From positions 4,689,501-4,753,500 of the forward strand of contig NZ_CP095061.1 in NCBI RefSeq assembly GCF_022921055.1: a stretch of DNA of 64,000 nt. The letters are read 5' to 3'. A program made the translations under genes and the position numbers. The notes beneath the pieces were generated by a model. The model was given only the letters and a program-made list of their open reading frames with translations, ran no database searches and was not told where the DNA came from. This DNA is from Hymenobacter volaticus. Lineage in GTDB: Bacteria > Bacteroidota > Bacteroidia > Cytophagales > Hymenobacteraceae. This document shows positions 10,320-19,576 of the stretch, piece after piece; position 1 is the first letter of the stretch, and each line of letters opens with the position of its first letter.

Positions 10320-11986
10320 TTACTTGGCAACTACAAAGCGTACAGCCTGAGTGGATTCGGCAGTCGTAACCGAAGCTACATACAAGCCAGCCTGCAAGGA
10401 AGTTGGCAGTTCAACGTTCTGTACACCGGTGCTAAGTTTCTGCCCGTTGCGCACAACGGCAACAGTACGGCCTGTTATGTCCAGTACACGCACCGTCACG
10501 GTACTGGCGCGCTTCAAGTCGAAGGTAAGCCTAGCAGCGCCTTCAGTAGGGTTTGGCGCTACGCTCAGGCTTTGCACTTGCTCATCGGCTTTTCTGTTGG
10601 AAAGCGTGAGGCCGGGAGCGTTGTAACAAGTGATTTGTGGGTTAAAATTGGTCCACCCTTGCGCCCAGTTAGTGGCTCCGAAAGCACCACGGAACGTACC
10701 GGTCTTGTCAAAAAAAGCATCTGCTAACTTAGCATCCGTAAAACTTGCCCCTGTATTCAATACTGAAGCAGCAGGCAAATTGAAAGCCGGCGGCACGTTG
10801 GTGTTGATAATGAAGTTGGTGGAGCTATAGCCCAATGCGCCTACTGTGGTAAAGGTAGTATTGGCACGAGCCGCATCATTGAAATAAGCATTGGCATCAA
10901 ACGTACTACCCGTGTTTACTGCAAAGTAGCTAGTAGCCGAACCGGAGTTGATATCAGCGAAGACGTTGTTTTTGAATGCTGAAGCCCCACTAGTTATATT
11001 CCCTTCAGTAGCTGCGCCATCTACTAGTACACCACGACGGAACCCGGTAATTACGCTATTGAATAAGCTAATGGCTGAGTTACGCCGGATATGTACGCCG
11101 CGTTGGAAAGCCGGATCAGCTGCAGTCAGCGGGCCTGGCAAAAACACGCTCATGTTTGAGAACGTAGCCGATGTACGGGGAGTATTCGTTGTTCCTGTCG
11201 CATCATTGTCGCTTTCAAAGCCGTTGGAAGCACCGCCCGAGGCAACGTCAGCAACCTGAGGGTCGCGCAACGATACACCATACTGCACCTTGCCTGAGTA
11301 GCCATTGTCTGTATCGAAATCATCATCGAGGCCACGGAAAGCAATTAAGTGCTTGGCATTCACTGTCCCCCGAACCACTCGTAGGAGTCGTCGCCAGAAT
11401 AAGATACCTGCACATAGTCGATGATGGTACCGGAACCAACACCACCTAGCGTCAGACCATTGATTTCATTGTTAGCAACAAACTCAACACCGGGAAATTC
11501 GATGCGCACATAGCGCAGAATCCCGGAGTTATCGGCGGCATTCGTACCACCGAAATTAGCTACTGGGCCACCTTCAATTGTTGGGTCGCCGGGTAAGTTC
11601 TGCGGTGCAGAGCCACACAGAATGATACCACCCCAGTCACCAGCGGCACGGGAACCAGCAGGTTGGTTGGACGTGAATACAATAGGTTGAGTGGGGGTTC
11701 CGTCAGCAATAAGCCGACCACCGCGCTGTACAATCAAACTTCCTTTGCTGACCTTATCTCCTTTAATAATTGTACCCGGCTCAATAGTTAACGTCACGCC
11801 GTTTGGCACATACACAAAGCCTTGCAACAGATAGATGGTGTTGCGGCTTAAAGTTTGCGTAGTGAGGTTGCCACTCAGTACGGTAGGAGCCGGAGCAGCG
11901 GGACAAGCCGTTTGAGCTAACGCAGTGGGTGAATTAGCGGCCACAGCGGCCATTGCTACGAAAGCAGAGAGTAAAAGCTTTTTCAT
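10320..11986 (-). CDS. Secreted T9SS cargo protein, beta-helix-like (one suspected frameshift)
   Basis: Two ORFs join into a protein of about 555 residues when one base is added to the CCCCC run at 11367-11371. The restored junction SYEWFGGTVNAKHLIAF fits the repeat pattern. There is a signal peptide (residues 1-24), then glycine/asparagine-rich repeats suggesting a right-handed beta-helix (LTIEPGTIIKGDKVSKGSLI, DWGGIILCG). It ends in a T9SS type A sorting domain (VAPNPTEGAARLTFDL to VVAK). It lies directly downstream of a TonB receptor on the same strand, suggesting that both serve capture of the same substrate. The ligand is unknown. Confidence 0.85.
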
Positions 11987-12127
11987 GGGGCAAATAGACG
12001 TACGGTGAGGGGGAACGATGAGGCAAAAACCTGGACAAAGGTCTATTGGAAGGTGACTACTTATCCCTTTTTGAAGGTTGTCAATTGGTTAAGATGATGT
12101 TACTATATCATTAAGTACACCGCCTAA

Positions 12128-12166
12128 AAGCAAGAAAGCAGGACTATTAGCCCTGCTTTCTTGCTT
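12128..12166 (-). terminator. Rho-independent terminator of the TonB receptor gene
   Basis: Perfect 15-base arms at 12128-12142 and 12152-12166 are followed by TTTT on the minus strand. The hairpin begins eight bases after the receptor stop codon, so the downstream surface-protein gene probably also has its own promoter. Confidence 0.82.
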
Positions 12167-12173
12167 GTGGTAA

Positions 12174-14998
12174 TTAGAATTTGTAGGTCAGACCAGCAGT
12201 GGAATACGTGCCTCGGCGGTAATGAGCAAATGATCCGTTTTCACCGTTGTTAATTTTCCCGTCGCGGTTGAAATCATAATACTGCCGCACGTATTGGTTG
12301 AACAGATCTTGTACGCCAAGGCGTAGATCGAAATGCTCACCAAATCCTTTTGTCACGGCCAAGTCCACTACATTGCGAGGCAATTCGAATACCGAATAGT
12401 TCTGGCTCCGGTCACCTACGAACGTGATGCGGGGACCAATAATGTTGTATTGGGCCGAAACCTGCCAGCGCTGTTCATCATCCTGATAGAATATGCCTGT
12501 GTTTACTACATAGGGTGATTGACCTTGCAACGGACGGTCGGAAAGAGCAAAGCCGTTATTAGTGCGGTTATCGGCAAGCTTAACACGGCTCTTAATTAAG
12601 GATGCATTCAACACCAGCGAGAAGTGCTGCAGAAAAGGGTTCTCAGTAAGCTCCACAAATGATTTGCGTGCTTCAATCTCCACCCCTACATCATATGCCT
12701 GCTTGGCATTCTGATAAGTTAGGTACAGGTCAGTACCAGGTGTCGACTGAGTGGTTTGCTCAATAGGGTCTCTGAAGTTCTTATAGAATACTCCGATAGA
12801 TAATAGTTCGGAGCGCGATGGGTAAAACTCATACCGCAGATCCGCATTGTAAATAGTAGCCGTTTTCAAGCTGTCGTTGCCTTTAATATAGAGGTCGTTG
12901 GCAAAGTCGTAATATGTATAGTTAGCGATTTCGCGGAACTCCGGCCGGTTCACGCTCACGCTACCACCAAGACGAACTAGGCTGCGTTCGTTGAAGTTGT
13001 AGGTAGCATTTAGGGAAGGCATAGGGATAGTGCGCACCTCCTTGTAACTCTTATCATTGCCTGGCAACAGCGTGCGGCGGTTGTATTCCACCCGTACACC
13101 ACCCGATACACTAAAGGCATCCGAGATAGGCGCTACCGCCGAGACATAGCCTGCGAACAGCGTGTTTTTTCCTGTGTAACGGTCTTCGGGCTGAGTACCC
13201 TCTTGCAACCGAAAGCCACCGGGCCGCAGATTTTCTGCTGTGAAAGCCTCGTTAGGTGAGAGCAACAGTAGGTCTCGTTCGAACGGTGCACCGTCGGTAT
13301 TACGGACGTAGGAGAAGAATCGGCTGTTGTAGTCGCGTTGCTTATGCTCTACGTAAAAACCAGCCCGTATTTTGTATTGATTGGCTTTTGTAGAGTCCCG
13401 ACCTGTGATGCGGCGCTCCCACTGACCGCTTCCCATGTACGTATTTTCCTTTAAATCCGAATAATAACGCGAGGCATCGAACTGGTTACCGTTGTTGCTT
13501 ACTCCCAAGCGGCGGGGTTGAGACATATCTTCCGGCTGCTCAATACGGAATCGCCGGTAGTCGGGCTCGTCGCGGAATACGTAGTTGTATCCTCCAGTCC
13601 AAGTCACGGTAGAAGCCAATGCGGATCCAATATCATGCGTGCCGCTCAACTGCCCGGAGTAAATAGTCCGGCTCTGATAATGCAAAGCCGTGTTGTCGCG
13701 CAGCACACCATCACCTAATCCCCTTGGCTATAGTCTATACCAGTTCGGTTCACGACCTCATCGGTTCCATATTGGTTAAGAAAGTTGCGAAACTCTATGC
13801 GGTTACGGTCATTGATACGGGCCTGCCAGTTATGAATGATGCCCAAGCGCGAGCTAGTTACTGCACGACGGTCACTATATAGACGAAACGGGGGTGCACT
13901 GTTGGTAGAAGGCACATAGGCTTCATAGCGGTTACGCTCGATATCATACTGCTCACGGGTATTGGAGTACGAGAGGGACGTAACATTGCTGAAGGAAGTT
14001 TTCCCTAACTCAAACTTTCGATTCAGGCCCAGTGAAAGACGCATGTCGGGGCGAGCAGTCGTTAGGCGCGGAGTCCATTCATTGCGTAGTGAAGACCCAA
14101 CCTGCTGCAGTGCCTCTCCAGATAGAGACCTATCTATATAGGATGGGGCCGTGTTAGGAAGTTGGCGGCGACCATTATCATATCCTAGCCAGTCTGTTCC
14201 GCTATGGCTGCTTTCTTGATACCCGCTCTTAAATGTAGTGTTGCTCCGTGCCCATCCTGATGCGGTAAACGAACCCGAATTTTCTAGAACACTGTTCTTC
14301 GTGTAAACCTGCACAATCCCGCCGCCAAATTCTCCGGGGAGTTCAGGCGCTCCCGATTTGAAAATAAGCACCCGATCAATCACGGATGAAGGCAGAATAT
14401 CAAACGAAAATGAACGAGTATCTACCTCGGCAGAAGGCGTGAGAGACCCATTAAGCATTACCGTATTATATCGTTCGGCCAGACCGCGGATCACAATGAA
14501 GTTGTTGTTCTGGATTGTAACGCCCGGAATTCGCTTCACTACTTCTGATGCGTCTCGGTCCAGCGTTTTCACAATCTGGTCGTTGCTCATGCCGCTCACT
14601 ACTACCTCACTCTTCTTGAGGTCCTGAATCATGGCTACTTCAGTACCAGTTTGCTTCTGCCCCGTCACCGTAACTTCTTTTAGTGACGTAGTGCTTTCTT
14701 CCATCGACCCGTTGAGCGTGGTTTTGTTACCGGCAGTTACTGCAATGCCTGTAAAAGTCAGCGGCTTATAGCCGATGTAGGTCATTGTGATATCATAGGT
14801 ACCCGGATCAAGCTTTAATTCGTAGTTACCCTCAACATCCACTGGCGCAGCCTGCACAGTACCTGTCACGATAACGGTAGCTCCGATTACACCATCACCG
14901 GTTTTTTTATCGGTAACCTTGCCGACGATAGAGCCTTGCTGGGCCATTGTTAGCGTACTAAACAACAAGCCTAAAAACAGGAGAAAAAGATGACGCAT
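12174..14998 (-). CDS. TonB-dependent receptor with carboxypeptidase-like N-domain (one suspected frameshift)
   Basis: Two adjacent ORFs join into a receptor of about 941 residues if one base is added to the CCCC run at 13720-13723 (junction DYSQGLGDGVLRDNT). The chosen ATG at 14998 gives the signal peptide MRHLFLLFLGLLFSTLTMAQ. A CarboxypepD_reg-like domain (GSIVGKVTDKKTGDGVIGAT) follows, then a plug (VVKRIPGVTIQNNNFIVIRG) and a long beta-barrel ending in aromatic YKF. It imports a substrate across the outer membrane using TonB energy. It is not of the SusC type, as no SusD neighbour is present. The substrate is unknown. Confidence 0.9.
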
Positions 14999-15114
14999 AC
15001 AGTGAATTTTCGTTGGCGACACAAAACTACCGGGCTCCTATTACGCCAACATTGCGCGCAGATTACCCTTGTGTTACGCGCCTCTTAATCGCCTCTGAAC
15101 CTGAAAGAAACTAC

Positions 15115-15122
15115 TACTTTTG
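15115..15122 (+). promoter_or_regulatory. Candidate -7 element for yicC
   Basis: TACTTTTG matches the Bacteroidota -7 consensus TAnnTTTG and lies 23 bases before the yicC start. A convincing -33 TTG is not seen at the expected distance, so this is only a candidate. Confidence 0.3.
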
Positions 15123-15145
15123 CGGCCCTTTTACCTTTTCTACTC

Positions 15146-16042
15146 ATGCTCCAATCCATGACCGGTTACGGTGTTGCTCACCGCGACACCGACACTTACT
15201 CTGCTACCGTCGAGATTAAATCCCTGAATTCCAAGTCACTGGATTTAACACTTCGTCTGCCACGCTTTCTGCAAGACCGAGAATTAGAAATCCGGAACTT
15301 GGTTACCAGAAGCTTAGTGCGCGGCAAAGTGAATCTGAACTTTGACTTCACCCGCGCGCGGGCTACTAATAGTCAAACGGGCATAGTCAACCAAGCTGCC
15401 TTGACGGCTGCTTACCAGGAGTTGGTAGAACTAAGCAGCCGGATAGGGGTATCGGTCGACGTATTAGCGAGCATTGCCAAGGCATTACCAGGAAGCATGC
15501 GCTTGCCTGCTGAGGGAGTATCGCTACCTGAGCAGGAGGAAGAAACAGCGTGGGATGAATTACTGCCCTTATTACAAGAAGCGTTGGACCGGACAAACGA
15601 GTTTCGGCGCACGGAAGGACAAACCCTCACTACCGAGATTTTAGGCTACTTGGATAGTATACGCATTCAGTTAGCGGAAATAGAACGCCACGATCCCAAC
15701 CGGGTAGAGCAAGTACGTGAACGGCTCCGGGCCCATCTTGCAGATCTCGCTAGTAGCGAACAGTTCAATCACAGTCGCTTCGAACAAGAACTCATATATT
15801 ATATAGAGAAGCTAGACATCGCCGAGGAAAAGGTACGGTTAGTCAGCCATTTGCATTATTTCACCGAAACTGTGTATTTACCAGAGCCTACTGGGAAGAA
15901 ACTGGCATTTATTTCGCAAGAAATGGGCCGCGAAATCAATACAATTGGCTCGAAAGCCAATGACTCTATTGTACAACACCTAGTAGTCGGCATGAAAGAA
16001 GAGTTAGAAAAAATCAAAGAACAAATCAATAATATTCTTTAA
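15146..16042 (+). CDS. yicC: YicC family endoribonuclease-like protein
   Basis: This 298-residue protein starts with the conserved MLQSMTGYG. It contains the N-terminal YicC domain (EIKSLNSKSLDLTLRLP) and the C-terminal DUF1732 region (FISQEMGREINTIGSKAND). Length and both ends match the family. E. coli YicC is a reported endoribonuclease linked to small-RNA turnover and stationary-phase stress. It is divergent from the TonB receptor gene and appears monocistronic. Confidence 0.95.
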   Translation: MLQSMTGYGVAHRDTDTYSATVEIKSLNSKSLDLTLRLPRFLQDRELEIRNLVTRSLVRGKVNLNFDFTRARATNSQTGIVNQAALTAAYQELVELSSRIGVSVDVLASIAKALPGSMRLPAEGVSLPEQEEETAWDELLPLLQEALDRTNEFRRTEGQTLTTEILGYLDSIRIQLAEIERHDPNRVEQVRERLRAHLADLASSEQFNHSRFEQELIYYIEKLDIAEEKVRLVSHLHYFTETVYLPEPTGKKLAFISQEMGREINTIGSKANDSIVQHLVVGMKEELEKIKEQINNIL

Positions 16043-16362
16043 GTGCAAAGCATATTGACGTGGCATTAATTTGCATTTTTATAATAAAATGTATCATGTA
16101 AATTTTCCTATTTCTTTTTGATTTATACCTAACAAACCTAACCATTAAATTTCATCGATACATAACGTCATATTTTTAATTATGCTCCTTAAAGCTTAAA
16201 AATGCAGTTTTTAGTGAGTTTGAGCTATACACGGAAAACTATTTTACATAGTGCTCTTGTAAGTTCGTAAATCGTTCGTAAATTGTGTTATCCAAACAGA
16301 TAAAGCGTTTGGCACACGAGATAAACATCAAGTTGATTTTCATCTTTTTTCAATCATTTATT

Positions 16363-16908
16363 ATGAAAAAAGTAGTACTTTTTCCAGCTACCCTTTGCTT
16401 ACTTCTTTTTCTAACGGCGTTTCGCCCTTATGCTGAAGTAGAACTTATCAAGAAGCGCGTGTTAAGTGAGCGAGTGGAGATTTTGATCCCCAAGGGATTT
16501 GAAGTCATGAGCGAACAGCAGATGGATTTCAACTATGCCCGTGCGCAAAGCCGTCCAAGCGTAATCTACACTAATAGCAAAGAGGCTAGCTTGGCATTCA
16601 CGTACACGGACAATACTGCTGATCAGGACATGATCGACATTTATGCTGCTAACTTCTATAAAACCTATACGAAGCAATTCAAAGAGGCTAAGTGGTTTGG
16701 CAACGGTATTAAAGAGGTGAGTGGTCGTAAAGTGGGCTATCTTGAGTTGATGAAGCCTGAACTCGGCCACGAAGTGTATCAGCTTATTTTCTTCACAGAC
16801 GTAGAAGGCAAACTTCTTATGTGCACGTTCACCTGTGCTGACCGTCAGAAGCCAGAATGGGAAACAGTAGCCAAGCAGATCATGAGTTCTTTCAGAACGA
16901 ACGAATAG
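16363..16908 (+). CDS. Exported protein of unknown function
   Basis: The protein has about 181 residues from the ATG at 16363. The longer frame adds 26 residues ahead of the signal peptide and is unlikely. MKKVVLFPATLCLLLFLTAF is a clear signal sequence. The mature part (ILIPKGFEVMSEQQM, then WFGNGIKEVSGRKVGYLEL) loosely resembles DcrB/PsbP-like folds that bind ligands in the periplasm. This resemblance is only by eye. An AT-rich leader of about 300 bases precedes it and the exceptionally long hairpin at 16922-17002 follows. Confidence 0.75.
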   Translation: MKKVVLFPATLCLLLFLTAFRPYAEVELIKKRVLSERVEILIPKGFEVMSEQQMDFNYARAQSRPSVIYTNSKEASLAFTYTDNTADQDMIDIYAANFYKTYTKQFKEAKWFGNGIKEVSGRKVGYLELMKPELGHEVYQLIFFTDVEGKLLMCTFTCADRQKPEWETVAKQIMSSFRTNE

Positions 16909-16921
16909 CTACACGCCGTTT

Positions 16922-17002
16922 CTCCTCTCTACAAAGAGAAGCGCCCGGAATCACTTGCCAGATTTGGCTGTGATTCCGGGCGCTTCTCTTTGTAGAGAGG
17001 AG
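16922..17002. terminator. Perfect 33-bp inverted repeat, bidirectional terminator
   Basis: Arms 16922-16954 and 16970-17002 are exact reverse complements. The 15-base loop itself can form a four-pair stem (GCCA/TGGC). The element lies between two convergent genes and can end transcripts from both sides. A stem this long and perfect is well beyond an ordinary terminator. Confidence 0.85.
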
Positions 17003-17075
17003 TTGAGTTTTTCAGTTTGGTCCAACCACTAGTCAGTTGACTTCTCTTACAGGCTCTTTGGACTCCTATCGTTTG

Positions 17076-18515
17076 CTACTTCGCTGTTGGATGAGCGCCG
17101 AGTGCATCAAGGAAGCTACTAACCAGGCCAAAAACACTAGCAAAAGCAGTCAAAGGCAGTGTTTCGGCACGGTCTTGCACATCGTGGTAAGCTGTAATGC
17201 CGCCCCGTGTATACAGGAAGAAAGCCGGCACTCCCTGCTCTGAGAAAGGGAAATGGTCGGAGTTGGCAGCGCGACCTCTGGCAAGTAAGCTAGGCACCGC
17301 ATGACGAGCTTCGTTCAGGCGCTGGAGCAATTGAAACTGACTGGGCAGTTCACGGGCATTCACAACCGTTACTCCTTCCGAGCCAGTACCAAGCAGGTCT
17401 AGGTTCACTAGAAAACGGATACGATCAAGAGGTACTAAGGGATGATTTACAAAGAAGCTAGAGCCTACTAAACCAGCCTCTTCTGCCCCAAAGGCAATAA
17501 ACACCACCGAGTAAGCGGGTCTATTTTCGGGAAGGGCATAATAAGCAGCAAGCTCCAACAGCATTGCTGTACCGCTGGCATTATCATTAGCCCGGGGAAG
17601 TATGCACGCTTCCCCATTGTTCCTAGATGGTCGTAGTGGGCCGTAACAACGAGAAAAGAATCAGGACGGATACGACCAGGCACATACCCTATTAGGTTTT
17701 GGGTTTGGTAATCTCGCTTCAACTCGGCATCAACACGCAACGCAACAGAGGTCGACTCTTTATCTCGAAGAGCAGTTATATGCTTAGACCAGACCGATTC
17801 CAGTACATCTAGCTTAGTTTGCTGGCTCTGAGTAGGAGCCAAAGATGCCGTGAGCTTGGGCACGATAGTTAGCACGAAAGCGGCCGAATCCAGATGCTGA
17901 CGTAAAGGAATGGGCAGCACATCAACTCGCTTAGTGTACCGGGCATCAATTACCACACCCCCACCGTGCCATGGCTTCTGCAAGAAGCGTTGTTGCGCTA
18001 ACAGGTCTGAAAAAACAGCCGTATCTAGCTTTGCAACAACCGCAACTGACCGTGACCCGCCAATACGGCCACTCCCGGAGTTAGGCGCGGCAATAAAATC
18101 AACGCCGGGACGCAAACGACGGGAGCCCCGAGCTTGAGTTCCAATTCACTAGGGAAAGTATTTACATCAAGGGGAAAGCTTGGGTGTAGTTAGGCGCTAG
18201 TGGCTGGAGGTTGAGTTGGCGGAAACGGCTGCGTACGTAGTCGGCCGCTTTTTGGTCGCCGCGGCGGACGTAGCCCCGGCCTAGCATGTCTGGTGCCGTT
18301 AGGTCCTGAATTGTGCGGCGCACCCGCGTCATATCCTGCGCTACAACTGGAGTTAGTGGCGGTATGACGCCAAGCATAGCTGCTACCACAACCGTCGGAC
18401 GTACCTGCTTGCAAAAGCAGGCTACGAAGAGCCTAACACGTTGTGCGGAGGCACGAATGCCCTGGAAGGAAGCGTTGGAATGCTTGCTACCTATATGGTT
18501 GAAGTTGCTCATCAA
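17076..18515 (-). CDS. M28 family zinc peptidase (three suspected frameshifts)
   Basis: Three ORFs form one protein of about 480 residues when single bases are added at GGGG 18171-18174, CCCC 18126-18129 and CCC 17591-17593. The restored zinc-site region reads TAHYDHLG, then PGANDNASGTAMLLELA, then FGAEEAGLVGS, which supplies the ligands expected of an M28 aminopeptidase. A hydrophobic export segment (VVVAAMLGVIPPLTPVVAQ) lies near residues 43-61, preceded by an unusually long n-region. It probably cleaves N-terminal residues from peptides in the periplasm. The start codon is uncertain. Confidence 0.86.
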
Positions 18516-18595
18516 CTAATAACATAAGCCTTACGCAAGCTTACGATAGTTACGCAGGCAACTTATTTGAAATCGTGCTTGAGGTGTAGCTAGCT

Positions 18596-19009
18596 TTATT
18601 CCCACCAACGACGCGTAGCGTAAGCAAACAGCAGCCCTATACCTACTCCTATAGAATCACTCAGGGCATCGGACCACTCACCGTGCCGGCCCATGTGCAT
18701 AACGGTTTGCAATAGTTCGATTAACAGACCATAAGCAATACTTCCCCCGAAAACCACCAAATAGGCCCAGCGGCGCAGCCATGGCCAAGCCTGCTGCCGA
18801 CGCGCCGAGAAAACAGCTAAAACAGCCAGCACCACAAAAACGAAAGCATGCGCGGCGGTATCAAAAGATATGAGCTCCCAAGGTGGCAGCTCCGGCATGT
18901 CCTCGGCTGGGGTCAAGGTAAGCACCAAAACAAACGCCGCCCACGCCAGCGGCAAGCCCATAAACGGGCGTCCACGGGGCGCGGGCGGCGCAGTTATTAC
19001 CCTAGACAC
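18596..19009 (-). CDS. VanZ family membrane protein
   Basis: This 137-residue protein with about four membrane helices carries VanZ-like features: DTAAHAFVFVVLAVLAV early and SDALSDSIGVGIGLLFA near the C-terminus. The frame starts with GTG at 19009, and an internal ATG at residue 17 is the alternative. It begins 11 bases after the gcvH stop on the same strand, so the two are very likely one operon. Its function is not established beyond a distant link to teicoplanin resistance VanZ. Confidence 0.85.
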   Translation of the reverse strand: MSRVITAPPAPRGRPFMGLPLAWAAFVLVLTLTPAEDMPELPPWELISFDTAAHAFVFVVLAVLAVFSARRQQAWPWLRRWAYLVVFGGSIAYGLLIELLQTVMHMGRHGEWSDALSDSIGVGIGLLFAYATRRWWE

Positions 19010-19020
19010 GAATACCTTTC

Positions 19021-19401
19021 TTATGCACCTACTAGTTCGCCGTAAGCTTCAGCGGACAGAAGTCCATCTAGCTCGGCAGCATTAGCTATAGCTATTTTCA
19101 CCATCCAGCCGTCGCCGTAGGGGTCGGAGTTTACGGCTTCAGGGTTTCCCTCAAGGTGGCTGTTTACTTCCAACACAGTACCTGAGATAGGGCTAAATAA
19201 ATCGGACACCGTTTTCACAGCTTCTACCGTCCCGAACACCTCATCTTGGGCAACTTCTTTGTCGAGCGTGTCGATGTCAACATATACAATGTCTCCAAGC
19301 TCTTTCTGGGCGTGGTCGGTGATGCCGATATACGCAACGTCACCTTCTACGCGGATCCATTCGTGCTCTTTGGTGTATTTGAGGTTGGCAGGCAGATTCA
19401 T
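19021..19401 (-). CDS. gcvH: Glycine cleavage system H protein
   Basis: The 126-residue length is standard. The lipoyl-lysine motif is present ([17 protein letters not shown]63). The N-terminus ([15 protein letters not shown]) and the C-terminal helix region (GDGWMVKI) are typical. The lipoylated arm shuttles aminomethyl groups between the P and T proteins during glycine breakdown to CO2, NH3 and methylene-THF. The genes for P, T and L proteins are not in this window. It lies between sprA and vanZ on the same strand. Confidence 0.96.
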   Translation of the reverse strand: MNLPANLKYTKEHEWIRVEGDVAYIGITDHAQKELGDIVYVDIDTLDKEVAQDEVFGTVEAVKTVSDLFSPISGTVLEVNSHLEGNPEAVNSDPYGDGWMVKIAIANAAELDGLLSAEAYGELVGA

Positions 19402-19488
19402 GAGGGCTAATTTGAAGGAAAAGATAGCCGCTTATAATGCGGTAGCTCAAAAGTACGCTGAAGTGGTGAAATTGCGAGGCATGAAATT

Positions 19489-19557
19489 GTGAAGTGGCGA
19501 GTTTGCTGTTCCAACGGCATTACATGCACTGCTCGAACAGCAAACTCACCACTTCAC
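19489..19557 (-). terminator. Imperfect 22-bp inverted repeat downstream of sprA
   Basis: Arms 19489-19510 and 19536-19557 pair over 22 bases with one mismatch. The hairpin starts about 20 bases after the sprA stop and before gcvH, so it can act as a sprA terminator. It has no clear T-run. Confidence 0.55.
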
Positions 19558-19576
19558 ACTTCAAACCACTGGTCAC

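Noticed and set aside
16922..17002. Insertion-sequence end or CRISPR-like palindrome
   Set aside because: Only a single copy was noticed, with no transposase or spacer array nearby. The position between convergent genes suits a terminator.
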